The notes: generated by a model not told the origin, from the letters alone. A stretch of DNA of 64,000 bases from an uncultured Victivallales bacterium (GCA_944390735.1 CALXRL010000077.1:1-64000); one strand, 5' to 3'; counted from the stretch's first letter, positions 16,480 through 25,867 are shown. A program made the numbers and translations.

Positions 16480-18315
16480 TCATACAAAACCGGCCGCGGC
16501 AAGCCGTTCCTCCCTCTGGAGTCCGGCGGCGGCAATCGCGTTCAGCCGGTGGAAAAGACCGTTCTGATCCGCGACCAGTTCCTCATAGGTTCCGCTTTCC
16601 ACCACACGGCCGCCATCCATGACCAGAATCCGGTCAGCGTTGCGCAGCGTGTTCAGACGATGAGCAATCACCAGCACCGTCCGGTCGCGGCTCAGCTCCT
16701 CGAAGCTCTGCTGAATGAGCGCTTCACTTTCGGGATCCAGGGCGCTGGTGGCTTCATCCAGAATCACAAACCGGCTCCGGAGAAGAAGGCAGCGGGCGAT
16801 CGCCAGACGCTGCCGCTGGCCCCCGGATAGACGAGAACCGCCCTCCCCTACCCGAAAATGCAGTCCTCCGGGAAGCTCCCGGACAAATTCCCACGCCTGC
16901 GCCCGCTTTAAGGCGTCCGTCATCTCCTCCTCCGTCGCCGTGGCGTTCACCAGACGCAGATTGTCAAAAATCGTCATATCAAACAGATACGGATCCTGAA
17001 GCACCACCCCGAACAGCGAGCGATACTCCCGAAGCGGCAGTTCGCGAATGTCCTTTCCGTTCAGCAGAATCCGTCCGGACGACGGATCGTAAAAGCGCAT
17101 CAGCAGATTGGTGATCGTGGTTTTCCCGCAGCCGCTGCGTCCCACCAGCGCCACCGTCTCCTTGCAACGGAGCTCAAACGAGACCCCGTTCAGAACCGGT
17201 TTCTCCGGAAGATAGCCGAAACGGACATCGCACACCTCCAGTTTTTCCGGCTCCCCGGACGGCATTGCCGCATCGGGAAGCTCCGGCACATCCGAATGCG
17301 TGTCCAGAATGGTGAACAGCTGGTCGAACGCCACTCGCGTCGCGGTAAACTGGCTGTACACATTGCTGAGCGCGTTGATAATCCCGATCAGCGACGCCTG
17401 GTACCCGATGAACGCCACCAGAACCCCGACCGGATATCCGTGATGCAGAATCTGCCACGCGCCGCCCACCACCACAAACGCGGTCAGCCAGTAGCCGATT
17501 CCCTCCGTGACAAAATTGAACTTCATGGTCTCAATCACGCCGGCGATCCAGCGTTCCTGCGCGGTCCAGACCTGCGACTCGAATTCGTCCTGTACGCGGT
17601 CCTCCATCGAATACGCCTGGATGGTTTTGCAGCCGTGAAGACGGTCCATGATGATCTCCGTCACGTGCATCTGCGCCTGTGCGGCGGCCTCGCTGCGCCG
17701 ATAGATCCGGGGTGCAAGTTTATGCGCCGTAAACACATAGCAGACCGCACCGAACACGATCACAAGCGTCAGGGACCAGGAAAAATAAAAACAGACGATG
17801 ATGCTGAAAAACAGTCCCGTCACATGCAGGGAAAGCGTCTGCATCACGGTCTGAATGAACAGTCCCAGCGCATTGATCGAACTGCCGAACACCCGCTCGT
17901 ACAGAAACCCCGACGGAAACCGGCTGTGAAACGACAGACACAAATGCTGAAGATGCCCGAACGACCGCGCCCTCAACTTAAACACCACCGACTGCTGAAC
18001 CCGGTAGATCCCCCGCATTGCAATATACCACAGTCCCATCCGGCAGAACTGCACCACAACGAAAATCGCCGCCGCGATCAGCGCCAGCTTCATGCTTCGC
18101 GCAGGAATGGCCGTGTCAATCACATACTTCGGAAAAAGCGGCATCAGCGCCACCGCGATTCCCGCAAGCGCCACGCAGATCATCGAAACGATGATTTTCC
18201 ATTTGAACGGCGCCACCAGCGGCTGAAACCGTTCCCGGATATCATGCCAGGAGTAGCGTGTCACCTGCATTTTATCCGCAGGGGAGCTCTCCTCCCCGGA
18301 CCGCATCCCATCCAT
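16480..18315 (-). CDS. ABC exporter, fused membrane and ATPase domains
   Basis: Half-transporter of 611 aa of the MsbA/lipid or peptide exporter type. Six transmembrane helices fall in about residues 40-310. The nucleotide-binding domain shows Walker A GRSGCGKTT, Q-loop VVLQDPYLF, signature LSGGQRQRLAIARCLLL, Walker B FVILDEATSALD and H-loop VIAHRLNT, all intact. The ATG at 18315 was preferred over an upstream GTG (18327) because GTGAGG is placed 7 bases before it. It would act as a homodimer; the substrate is unknown. The TolC-like gene follows after 218 bases. Confidence 0.9.
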   Translation of the reverse strand: MDGMRSGEESSPADKMQVTRYSWHDIRERFQPLVAPFKWKIIVSMICVALAGIAVALMPLFPKYVIDTAIPARSMKLALIAAAIFVVVQFCRMGLWYIAMRGIYRVQQSVVFKLRARSFGHLQHLCLSFHSRFPSGFLYERVFGSSINALGLFIQTVMQTLSLHVTGLFFSIIVCFYFSWSLTLVIVFGAVCYVFTAHKLAPRIYRRSEAAAQAQMHVTEIIMDRLHGCKTIQAYSMEDRVQDEFESQVWTAQERWIAGVIETMKFNFVTEGIGYWLTAFVVVGGAWQILHHGYPVGVLVAFIGYQASLIGIINALSNVYSQFTATRVAFDQLFTILDTHSDVPELPDAAMPSGEPEKLEVCDVRFGYLPEKPVLNGVSFELRCKETVALVGRSGCGKTTITNLLMRFYDPSSGRILLNGKDIRELPLREYRSLFGVVLQDPYLFDMTIFDNLRLVNATATEEEMTDALKRAQAWEFVRELPGGLHFRVGEGGSRLSGGQRQRLAIARCLLLRSRFVILDEATSALDPESEALIQQSFEELSRDRTVLVIAHRLNTLRNADRILVMDGGRVVESGTYEELVADQNGLFHRLNAIAAAGLQREERLAAAGFV

Positions 18316-18501
18316 TCTCAACCTCACGAATTTCTGTTCGAGACTCTGGTTCCGGGATAATCTACCACGACTCGGAAATTATGCAATCGCATTTGTCGAA
18401 AAAGAAGACCGGCAGCTCCATTGTCCGCCCTCCTTCCGGCTTCCCCGACCGCCGGAACGCCCCGCCGCGAAAAAAAACTGCGAAAAAAAAGAAGAAGGAC
18501 G

Positions 18502-18530
18502 TTGCGAGAACTCATTTCCGGATATATATT
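18502..18530 (+). promoter_or_regulatory. Promoter for the small secreted protein/dciA pair
   Basis: TTGCGA (18502-18507) and TATATT (18525-18530) with a 17-base spacer. The start codon is about 55 bases downstream. Confidence 0.55.
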
Positions 18531-18585
18531 CCATGCGGTCTGATATCTGTACAACTGCTGCAAGAGAAAAACTGGAACGAAAAAA

Positions 18586-18969
18586 ATGACAAGACGTATC
18601 TGTTTGGCGGTCTTATTTGCCGGACTGCTTTCCGGCTGGCTTCTTTCCTCGGCGCCGGAAGCTCAGGCATTTGATCCGGTCACCATTGCAATCCTCACGC
18701 CGATCGCCATCAAAGCCGCACAGATCGCCGCGCCTTATGTCATCAAGGGTCTGAGCAACATGGGAAAAGCCTCCCTGAAGATCTTTCCGGATATGCTGAA
18801 CATCTTCAAGCTGCCGATCGGACTGGGCATGAGTCTGCTTGCCTGGCCCATTCCCGGATGCTTTGTCAAAGGACTTTCCTATACGGTGCAGGGACTCATT
18901 GCGCCTTTTAAACTGGTGTTTCACACCGTCATGATCCCCGTGGCGGCGTTCGGAATCAACGTGAATTAG
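18586..18969 (+). CDS. Small secreted or membrane-associated protein, unknown function
   Basis: A 127-aa protein that I do not recognise. A clear signal peptide (MTRRICLAVLFAGLLSGWLL, then SSAPEAQA as probable cleavage site) is followed by a hydrophobic, Ala/Ile/Pro-rich mature part with several amphipathic or membrane-active stretches (ITPIAIKAAQIAAPYVIKGL-like). The mature region has only two or three charged clusters, so it may bind membrane. It is 11 bases upstream of dciA in the same direction. Confidence 0.7.
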   Translation: MTRRICLAVLFAGLLSGWLLSSAPEAQAFDPVTIAILTPIAIKAAQIAAPYVIKGLSNMGKASLKIFPDMLNIFKLPIGLGMSLLAWPIPGCFVKGLSYTVQGLIAPFKLVFHTVMIPVAAFGINVN

Positions 18970-18980
18970 CGGGGCATGGG

Positions 18981-19394
18981 ATGAGTCTGCCCAGACGGGA
19001 TTACCAGTATGAATGGATGCTTCGCGACTGGTATGGACGCGATCGCGCCCAGTCGGAAATCGCGGCGAAACAGCCGCGTCCCAAACCGCTCTCCGAAACC
19101 CTGAACGGACTGCTTGAAACCATGCTCCCCAAATCCCGCTTTTCGATCCTGCAGATTCAAAGTTCCTGGAGCACCATTGCCGGAGCGGCCAACGCCAGAC
19201 ACTGCTCCCCCTCCTTCCTCCGGGACGGTGTGCTGTATGTGGAAATTTCCCATCCGGCCTATCGCATGGCTCTCGATACGCCGAAAATGCGCGAGCTCTT
19301 TCTCTCCCGCATTCAAAAGGAGTTCGGAGAAGGCGTCTGCTGCGATCTGAAATTCGTTCCCGCCGGCCGCAGAGGACCGGCCCGTACCGGATAA
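18981..19394 (+). CDS. dciA: DUF721/DciA-family protein
   Basis: A 137-aa protein of the DciA (DUF721) family, proposed loader or operator of the replicative helicase DnaB in bacteria without DnaC. The conserved pattern WSTIAG...ARHCSPSFLRDGVLYVEI followed by a helix and FGEGVCCDLKFVPAG matches the KH-like fold. A basic N-terminal extension precedes it. The ATG follows GGGGCATGGG, so the ribosome site is weak. It is probably co-transcribed with the upstream small secreted protein. Confidence 0.75.
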   Translation: MSLPRRDYQYEWMLRDWYGRDRAQSEIAAKQPRPKPLSETLNGLLETMLPKSRFSILQIQSSWSTIAGAANARHCSPSFLRDGVLYVEISHPAYRMALDTPKMRELFLSRIQKEFGEGVCCDLKFVPAGRRGPARTG

Positions 19395-19545
19395 AACAAT
19401 CCCATTCCTCGGGATTCCCTCTCCGCACGCGGTTTTCCGCCAGTTCCTCCGACAATGGATGCGTCCCGTTCCGATGATCCGCGCGGTCTCCAACCCCGCT
19501 TCGGAAAACCGCGCTTCCAAAGAAGAGAAAACAACATTTTTCTAA

Positions 19546-19559
19546 TTAGAGAAACCTAA
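19546..19559 (+). promoter_or_regulatory. DtxR/IdeR-type box 1 upstream of feoA
   Basis: TTAGAGAAACCTAA has the TTAG-N6-CTAA core found in metal-dependent DtxR-family operators. It lies just upstream of the -35 box. Confidence 0.55.
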
Positions 19560-19567
19560 AAAACAAC

Positions 19568-19595
19568 TTGACATTTTTTCTTTCCCATGTATATT
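19568..19595 (+). promoter_or_regulatory. feoAB promoter
   Basis: TTGACA (19568-19573), a 16-base spacer and TATATT (19590-19595). It lies between two matching palindromes. Confidence 0.8.
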
Positions 19596-19601
19596 CCGTT
19601 A

Positions 19602-19615
19602 TTAGACAAAACTAA
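19602..19615 (+). promoter_or_regulatory. DtxR/IdeR-type box 2 at the feoA transcription start
   Basis: TTAGACAAAACTAA, with the same TTAG-N6-CTAA core as box 1, overlaps the expected +1. Iron-loaded repressor bound here would block transcription. Confidence 0.55.
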
Positions 19616-19695
19616 CAACAACTTTTTCAAAAGCCTCCCGTTTTCCCGCTGATCCAACGATCCGGTCCGGAAGAGGGGGGAGAGGAGAAACGATC

Positions 19696-19953
19696 ATGGA
19701 AACGGGAGAGGTGATCTCGCTGAACGCTCTGGAAATCGGGAGGAGCGCCGTTCTGGTCCGGCTGGGCGGCCCCCTGAGAAAGAAGAAAAAATTTGCGGAT
19801 ATCGGACTTGTTGCGGGCACACCGCTCCGGCTCGAAGGAAAAGCGCCGTTCGGGGGACTTCTCCGAATCAATGTTCTGGGAAGCAGCATCACTCTTCATT
19901 CGAACGATGCGGAACATATTCTGGTGGAAAGCGCAGAGCGGAGGAATTCGTGA
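19696..19953 (+). CDS. feoA: Ferrous iron transport protein A
   Basis: An 85-aa SH3-like FeoA protein, the small cytosolic partner of the FeoB iron permease. It shows the family pattern FADIGLVAGTPLRLEGKAP and a C-terminal GSSITLHSNDAEHILVE. GAGAGGAGAAA is the ribosome site. It is the first gene of a two-gene operon and its stop overlaps the feoB start. The upstream DtxR-like boxes point to iron control. Confidence 0.93.
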   Translation: METGEVISLNALEIGRSAVLVRLGGPLRKKKKFADIGLVAGTPLRLEGKAPFGGLLRINVLGSSITLHSNDAEHILVESAERRNS

Positions 19954-22109
19954 CGATGAAAAAGAGTTTCAGAATCGTGCTTGCGGGAAATCCGAACTGC
20001 GGCAAAACAACCATTTTCAATCAGCTGACCGGAACCCGGCAGCATGTGGGGAACTATCCCGGCGTGACGGTGGAACGAAAGGTCGGCGGATTCTCTCTGG
20101 AAGGATGCCGTGTGGAGATTGTGGATCTGCCCGGGATCTACAGTCTTTCCTCCTCCTCGCCGGAGGAGAGGGTGGCGTTCCGGGAACTGATGTCGCCCGG
20201 CATCGACCTGATCCTGAACGTGGTGGACTCCTCCATTCCGCAGCGCAGTCTCTATCTGACCACCCAGCTGACAGAACTCGGAATCCCCATGCTGATCGTC
20301 TTCAACATGATGGATGAGGCGCGCGAAAAGGGGCTTGAGTTCCAGTTCCGGAACATTGAGAAGTGTTTCGGCGCGGAAATCGTGCAGACGGTCGGGTCCC
20401 GGGGCGGAGGAATGGATCATCTGCGGGAGAGCATCCGAAACGCTCTGCTTTCCGGACAGGCTCATCCTCCATCAACGCTCCATTACGGAACCGCCGTGGA
20501 CGAGGCAATCGCCGACCTTGTCCAAGAAATCAATTCACATCCCCCGCACTCCCGCACACACATTCCCGCCCGCTGCATCGCCATCAAGCTGCTGGAAAAC
20601 GATGAGACCATCCATCAGATGCCGGAATTCGATGCGTACCGCGCCGCGGCCGATCTCCAGCGCGGACATCTGGAAGAAAAGCATGCCATCGAAAGCGAAA
20701 CCTTCATGGCGGACTGCCGCTATGGCATCATCTCGGGTCTCTGCCGGACCACGGTCAGGAGCACGCCGGGAAAGCGTCAGCAGCTCTCCGACCGGATCGA
20801 CAAGGTCGTGACAAGCAAATTCATCGGGCTGCCGATTTTCCTTCTCATCATGCTGCTGACCTTCTGGTTCACGTTCACCTGCGCCCAGCCGTTCATGGAT
20901 CTGATTGAAACGCTGTTCGGAAAACTTGCCGACGGTGTCAACGCCGTCTGGCCGGAAGGGAAACTGGAGTTCCTCCGGGCCCTGCTGACCGAGGGAATCA
21001 TCGGCGGAGTCGGCGGAGTTCTGGTTTTTCTTCCGAACATCGTCTTTCTGTTTCTGGCCATCGCGTTTCTGGAGGACAGCGGATACATGGCGCGCGCCGC
21101 GTTTGTCATGGATGGATTCATGCGGAAATTCGGACTCCACGGCAAAAGCTTCATTCCCCTGCTTCTCGGCTTTGGCTGCACCGTTCCGGCGATCATGGCG
21201 ACCCGGAGCATCGAATCGGAAAAGGACCGCATCACCACCATCCTGATTCTTCCCCTCATGAGCTGCGGAGCCAGACTGCCGATCTATTCGCTGATTATTC
21301 CGGCCTTTTTCGTTCCCCGGTATCAGGCCTGGGTCATGTGGCTCATCTACCTCATCGGAGTCGTGATCGCGATGATCGGCGCCCGGCTGCTGAAATCCAC
21401 GCTGTTCAAAGGCGACAGCGAGGTCTACCTCATGGAGCTCCCGCCCTACCGCATGCCCACGCTGAAAAGCATCCTCATTCACATGTGGGAGCGCAGCGCG
21501 ATGTATCTGCGGAAAGCCGGAACCATCATTCTTGCCGCCTCTCTTGTGCTCTTCATCGCGAACACCTATCCGAAACAGGAGTCCTTCAGCACGGACTACG
21601 CCGCCCGGATTCAGCAAATGGAACAGAACACGACTCCAGGCAGAGAATCCGGGGAGGAACAGCGAACCGCGCTCGAAGAGCAGAAAAAAGCGGAAGAACT
21701 CGCCTACACGATCTCCGGCAGAGTCGGCAAGGCGCTGGAACCGGTGTTCCGCCCGCTCGGATTCGACTGGAAAATCTCCACGGCGCTGATCGGGGCTCTT
21801 GCGGCAAAGGAGGTGTTTGTCTCCCAGCTCGGCATTCTGTACGCCGTCGGCGACGCCGATGAGACCTCGACTCCGCTGAAGGAACACCTTGTCCGGAATT
21901 ATACGCCGCTGCAGGGTTTCTGCATCATGCTGTTCTGTCTGCTTTCGATTCCCTGCATGGCCACCATCGCCATCGTGCGCCGGGAGACAAACTCCTGGAA
22001 GATGGCTCTGGGACAGGCCGCATGCCTTCTGCTCTGCGCCTATCTGATGACCTTTCTGGTCTATCAGCTGGGATCGGCGTTTCAGATCGGCACGCGGCTG
22101 CTCTCATAG
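19950..22109 (+). CDS. feoB: Ferrous iron transporter B
   Basis: Inner membrane Fe2+ permease of 719 aa. The N-terminal G domain shows GNPNCGKTT (G1), DLPGIYSL (G3) and FNMMD (G4). It is followed by the GDI-like helical region and about eight transmembrane helices with two Gate domains (GFGCTVPAIMATR, ILPLMSCGARLPIY). I kept the GTG at 19950, which overlaps the feoA stop as GTGA and has GGAGG 5 bases upstream; an ATG at 19956 is the alternative. No FeoC is present. Its end overlaps the convergent srkA end by 6 bases. Confidence 0.96.
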   Translation: MTMKKSFRIVLAGNPNCGKTTIFNQLTGTRQHVGNYPGVTVERKVGGFSLEGCRVEIVDLPGIYSLSSSSPEERVAFRELMSPGIDLILNVVDSSIPQRSLYLTTQLTELGIPMLIVFNMMDEAREKGLEFQFRNIEKCFGAEIVQTVGSRGGGMDHLRESIRNALLSGQAHPPSTLHYGTAVDEAIADLVQEINSHPPHSRTHIPARCIAIKLLENDETIHQMPEFDAYRAAADLQRGHLEEKHAIESETFMADCRYGIISGLCRTTVRSTPGKRQQLSDRIDKVVTSKFIGLPIFLLIMLLTFWFTFTCAQPFMDLIETLFGKLADGVNAVWPEGKLEFLRALLTEGIIGGVGGVLVFLPNIVFLFLAIAFLEDSGYMARAAFVMDGFMRKFGLHGKSFIPLLLGFGCTVPAIMATRSIESEKDRITTILILPLMSCGARLPIYSLIIPAFFVPRYQAWVMWLIYLIGVVIAMIGARLLKSTLFKGDSEVYLMELPPYRMPTLKSILIHMWERSAMYLRKAGTIILAASLVLFIANTYPKQESFSTDYAARIQQMEQNTTPGRESGEEQRTALEEQKKAEELAYTISGRVGKALEPVFRPLGFDWKISTALIGALAAKEVFVSQLGILYAVGDADETSTPLKEHLVRNYTPLQGFCIMLFCLLSIPCMATIAIVRRETNSWKMALGQAACLLLCAYLMTFLVYQLGSAFQIGTRLLS

Positions 22110-23102
22110 CCAGACGGGACGGGACCAGAAACGGATTTCCTCCCTCATTACCGGGATCTGGCGCGCAAGATCGGCAAACTCCGCGCGCCAGAACCGTTCC
22201 GTTCCCCAGTCGGGAAACGTTTCGGAAAAACGCAGATCGCTGCGCTGCATCGCACACCACGAAAGAAAATAGAGCATCCGCATTGCGCGCAGACTTTCCA
22301 CCACGCCGAACGAGGACTCGTCGAACTCCCGGAAAAGCGAGTAGCCCTCCAGAAGCGCCGCGGTCTCCTCCGGACAGCGGGAGGGCGCATCCGGCAGCAG
22401 CATCCAGAGATCCTGAACGGGGGGACCGTTCAGCATATCGTCAAAGTCGATCAGCAGCAGCCCCTCCCCGGGACGGTACAGAAGATTTGCCCGGTGCAGA
22501 TCTCCATGCAGCCGCAGAAACGTATCCGCGGCAGGAAACGTTTCCGAGGCAATCTCCGCAATCTCCCCGCAGAGCTCCCGGAAACGCCGGGATAGGGATT
22601 CGTGCGGGAAGGCCTCCCCCGCCTCCAGACGCTCCACCACGGATCCGATCAGGGAATCCGGAGAGAGAATCATCCGGTGTTCCGCCCGTCGTGCGCCACC
22701 GGTCATATGCAGCCGCCCGACCAGCGTTCCGACCTGTTTCAGCTCCTCCGGCGATTCAAACGAGGCGTCACGTCCCCTTTTCTTCGGGAAGACCGCAAAC
22801 GGAATGTCTTCCCAGAAACCCAGCGTGGAACCCGATACCAGCTCATAGGGCGGCACCACCGCGATTCCGGCGTCCGCGCACTCCCACAGATAATCGTGTT
22901 CCTCCAGAATCGCCTCGGCGCTCCAGCGCAGCGGACGATAGAATTTCACCACAAGGCATTCCTCTCCCGTCGTCCGGATCTCGTACACCCGGTTGATGTA
23001 GCTGTGGAACGCCGCGGCATAGCCTGTCAGTTCGCACTCCAGCGCGGATTCCAGAACCGGAAGAAACGCTTCCGGAGTCAGTGAATCAAAACCGTCACTC
23101 AC
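22104..23102 (-). CDS. srkA: SrkA/YihE-type stress response kinase
   Basis: Choline-kinase-like Ser/Thr protein kinase of 332 aa, close to the 328 aa of E. coli SrkA (YihE), which counteracts stress-induced death. Shared blocks are INRVYEI...CLVVKFYRPLRWSAEAILEEH, then the catalytic loop LRLHGDLHRANLLYR and the metal site LLIDFDDMLNGPPVQDLWML. The frame runs up to 23183, but that extension crosses a terminator. The GTG at 23102 has AGGGGA 7 bases upstream and gives the family length. It is transcribed toward feoB. Confidence 0.88.
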   Translation of the reverse strand: MSDGFDSLTPEAFLPVLESALECELTGYAAAFHSYINRVYEIRTTGEECLVVKFYRPLRWSAEAILEEHDYLWECADAGIAVVPPYELVSGSTLGFWEDIPFAVFPKKRGRDASFESPEELKQVGTLVGRLHMTGGARRAEHRMILSPDSLIGSVVERLEAGEAFPHESLSRRFRELCGEIAEIASETFPAADTFLRLHGDLHRANLLYRPGEGLLLIDFDDMLNGPPVQDLWMLLPDAPSRCPEETAALLEGYSLFREFDESSFGVVESLRAMRMLYFLSWCAMQRSDLRFSETFPDWGTERFWRAEFADLARQIPVMREEIRFWSRPVWL

Positions 23103-23121
23103 ATTCGATCCCCTGTCATTT

Positions 23122-23166
23122 AAAATAAAAAATCCGCCTGCCGGGCGTTCCAGACGCCCATGGCGG
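23122..23166 (-). terminator. Terminator downstream of the cold-shock gene (distal)
   Basis: On the minus strand CCGCC..GGGCGT/ACGCCC..GGCGG forms a long stem, followed by TTTTTTATTTT. It ends about 20 bases before the srkA start. Confidence 0.82.
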
Positions 23167-23189
23167 AGCGGAACATTCTTCATTGGAAA

Positions 23190-23214
23190 ACAAGGAAGCC
23201 CGGCTCTCCCGGGC
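23190..23214 (-). terminator. Hairpin downstream of the cold-shock gene (proximal)
   Basis: GCCCGG/CCGGGC with a 5-base loop, followed on the minus strand by TTCCTTGTTTT. It is a weaker terminator 22 bases after the stop codon. Confidence 0.55.
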
Positions 23215-23236
23215 CCCCTCCCTGTGAAACGGTATG

Positions 23237-23452
23237 TTATTCGGCGATGGCGACTACGTCATCGGCCTGAAGACCTTTTTCACCTTTGGAAACGATGAAT
23301 TCAACCGACTGCCCCTCTTTCAAGGTCCGGTAGCCGTCCGATTTGATTGAGCTGTAATGAACAAAGATGTCACCCCCCTGTTCCCGCTCAATAAAGCCGA
23401 ATCCCTTGGCGTTGTTGAACCATTTGACTTTTCCTTTTTCCTTGTCTGCCAT
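23237..23452 (-). CDS. Cold-shock domain protein (CspA family)
   Basis: A 71-aa single-domain RNA chaperone. RNP1 KGFGFIER and RNP2 DIFVHYSSI are intact, and the length is normal. The ATG at 23452 follows CAGGAGAGAAAA; upstream in-frame codons are ignored. Two hairpin terminators follow it, which isolates it as a single-gene transcript. A leader of over 100 bases is possible, as is usual for cold-shock mRNAs, but no promoter could be fixed. Confidence 0.95.
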   Translation of the reverse strand: MADKEKGKVKWFNNAKGFGFIEREQGGDIFVHYSSIKSDGYRTLKEGQSVEFIVSKGEKGLQADDVVAIAE

Positions 23453-23823
23453 TTTTCTCTCCTGCTTTCCTTCAGAATACTTTGACTGTCTTTCCGGACT
23501 TCTTCTCTTCCCCGGAAAAACAAACCGGAAACCCATGTTTTCCGTCCTTATTAATTATGCAACATAAACACGGTTTTGTGAAGAGGGGAAATCCGAAAAA
23601 AACGAAAAAAAATCCTAATTTTCCGTTTTTTTCAATCTTTTTTCAAAAAAAACCCATTTTCCCCAACAAAAACGAGCCGCTTGATTCTCCGACGGAGGAA
23701 ACGTGGATCCGGCAGGAAAATTTCTGTAAAAGAGAAAAAACAGCGATTCCGACAAAAAGAAACCGTCGCGGGCAACCGGACCGCCGGCTCCCCGACGACG
23801 GGATCTCTTTTTTCTTTCTCGCC
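23453..23823. other. A/T-rich intergenic region between csp and metG
   Basis: It holds the csp leader and the metG 3' end. The centre (about 23575-23680) is rich in A and T homopolymers. I see no gene, clear terminator or known RNA motif here. Confidence 0.6.
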
Positions 23824-25791
23824 TCAGCCCACGGATGCGCCGCTGGGGAAATCCGGCCGATCGACCGTTACCAGACTCAAACGCTCTCCCGATCCTGCCG
23901 CGAGCAGCATTCCGCACGATTCCACACCGCGGATCTTCACGGGCTTCAGGTTCGCCACAATGACAATGGTCTTTCCGACCAGCTCCTCCGGTTTGTAAAA
24001 CTTTGCAATTCCGGAAACGATCTGGCGCTTTTCGCCGCCGACTTCGAGCTGAAGACGCAGCAGCTTCTCCGTGCCTTCGACTTTATCCGCAGCGAGCACC
24101 CTGGCGGTTTTCAGCTGAACTTTTGCAAAATCGTCGATGGTGATTGCAACCCCCTCCGGCGCGGCATGTTTTGCGGAAGAATCCGCAGCATTTCCCTGTT
24201 CAGCTTTTTTCGGATCGGCCTTTTTTGCTTCCGCCTTTTTCGTGTTTCCCGCGGTTTCGGGTTCCAGCGGCTGAATGCGGGGGAAGAGCGCGTCGATGTC
24301 GGAAATGGCCTGTCCGGGGACCAGTCCGCCGACGTTTCGCAGATCCTCGAAGCGGAAGCTGCCGGAAACACCGAGCGTTTTCAGCAGCCGGTCCATCTTC
24401 TCCGGCATCACCGGCTGAAGCAGTCCGCCGACGATGCGCAGCGTTTCGGATGCCACATACAGAACGGTTCCCAGCCGATCCATTTCGCCTTTTTTCGCAA
24501 GGGTCCACGGAGCAGTCTGTTCCATGTAGCGGTTGGCGGCGCGCACCACGCCGATGACCTGTTCAATTCCGCGGTCGAGACGCAGTTCGCGGACCGCTTT
24601 CTCCATGCCGTCGACCGCCTCGGCGACCTGGCCGTACAGCTGTTTATCAATCATCTCGAAGACTCCGGGCGCGGGAATTTTTCCGTCAAAGTAGCGGAGC
24701 GTGAGCTTGACGGCGCGGCTGAGCATATTTCCCAGATCGTTCGCAAGATCGCTGTTGTAACGGGCCACGAACGCCTCCTCCGAAAACGCCGCATCCTGTC
24801 CCAGCGACATTTCCGAAAGCAGGAAGTAGCGGAACGCATCCACTCCGTACTTCTCCGCCATTTCCATCGGATTGACCACATTGCCGCGGGACTTGCTCAT
24901 TTTATCCTTGCCGATCAGCCACCAGCCGTGAGCGAGGATCGTCTGCGGCGGTTCGAGTCCGATGGCCTTCAGCATGGTCGGCCAGTAGACCGTATGGGTG
25001 GTCAGAATATCCTTGCCGATCAGGTGATGGGCATTCTTCCAGTATTTTTCGAACCGTGCGGGATCCTTCCCGTAGCCGATCGCGGAGATGTAGTTGATGA
25101 GAGCGTCAAACCAGACGTAGCAGACGTAATCCGGGTCGAACGGAAGCTCGATTCCCCAGGAAAGACGGGACTTCGGACGGGAAATGCAGAGATCCTCCAG
25201 CGGTTTTTTCAGGAATCCGAGCGTCTCATTCGCCCGGTAGGCCGGAAGAATAAATCCGGGATGCGTCTGAATGTAGTCGATAAGCCACTCCTGATAACGG
25301 CTCATGCGGAAAAAGTAGTTCGATTCCACGATCTCATTGGTCGGCCGCCGGCAGTCCGGACAGAGATTGCCCTCCACCAGATCCTTGTCCGTGAAGAACC
25401 GTTCGCAGGGAACGCAGTAGTGACCCTGATACTGCGCCTTGTAGATGAGATCCCGGTCGTAGAGATCCTGAAGAATCATCCGGACGATCTCCTTGTGCCG
25501 TTCCTCGGTGGTGCGGATGAAATCATCGTTCCGGATTCCAAGTTTCCTCCACAGTTCCTGAAAACGGACCACCGTGCTGTTGCACTGTTCGATCGGAGTC
25601 ATGTTGTGTTCCGCGGCGGCCTTCTGAACCTTCTGGCCGTGTTCATCCGTTCCGGTGAGGAACCAGACGTCCTCTCCCATCGCCCGGTGGTAGCGGGTGA
25701 TGACATCTCCGAGAATCGTGGTGTAGGCGTGGCCGATGTGCGGCTTGTCGTTGACATAATAAATGGGCGTGGTCAGGTAAAACGACGACAT
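23824..25791 (-). CDS. metG: Methionyl-tRNA synthetase
   Basis: Charges initiator and elongator tRNA(Met). The class I HIGH motif is KPHIGHAYTT (residues 16-25), and the zinc knuckle is CVPCERFF...CPDCRRP. The KMSKS loop is GKDKMSKSRGNVV. A Lys/Ala/Pro-rich linker (about 515-550) joins the C-terminal EMAP/Trbp111 tRNA-binding domain (IDDFAKVQLKTARVLAADKV...GIAKFYKPEELVGKT), which also supports dimer formation. At 655 aa it has the usual length. It is divergent from pepF. Confidence 0.97.
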   Translation of the reverse strand: MSSFYLTTPIYYVNDKPHIGHAYTTILGDVITRYHRAMGEDVWFLTGTDEHGQKVQKAAAEHNMTPIEQCNSTVVRFQELWRKLGIRNDDFIRTTEERHKEIVRMILQDLYDRDLIYKAQYQGHYCVPCERFFTDKDLVEGNLCPDCRRPTNEIVESNYFFRMSRYQEWLIDYIQTHPGFILPAYRANETLGFLKKPLEDLCISRPKSRLSWGIELPFDPDYVCYVWFDALINYISAIGYGKDPARFEKYWKNAHHLIGKDILTTHTVYWPTMLKAIGLEPPQTILAHGWWLIGKDKMSKSRGNVVNPMEMAEKYGVDAFRYFLLSEMSLGQDAAFSEEAFVARYNSDLANDLGNMLSRAVKLTLRYFDGKIPAPGVFEMIDKQLYGQVAEAVDGMEKAVRELRLDRGIEQVIGVVRAANRYMEQTAPWTLAKKGEMDRLGTVLYVASETLRIVGGLLQPVMPEKMDRLLKTLGVSGSFRFEDLRNVGGLVPGQAISDIDALFPRIQPLEPETAGNTKKAEAKKADPKKAEQGNAADSSAKHAAPEGVAITIDDFAKVQLKTARVLAADKVEGTEKLLRLQLEVGGEKRQIVSGIAKFYKPEELVGKTIVIVANLKPVKIRGVESCGMLLAAGSGERLSLVTVDRPDFPSGASVG

Positions 25792-25838
25792 AACTGCTCC
25801 TTTTGGTTAAAAATCACAACAATAAAATATAATCCAAC

Positions 25839-25867
25839 TTGAGGAATATGCCAGTTGGATATACATT
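25839..25867 (+). promoter_or_regulatory. Promoter for pepF-dus
   Basis: TTGAGG (25839-25844) and TACATT (25862-25867), 17-base spacer, about 40 bases before the pepF ATG. Confidence 0.55.

Noticed and set aside
23103-23183. Upstream extension of srkA to an ATG at 23183
   Set aside because: It would pass through the csp terminator and has no match to SrkA proteins; the GTG at 23102 gives the family length and a ribosome site.
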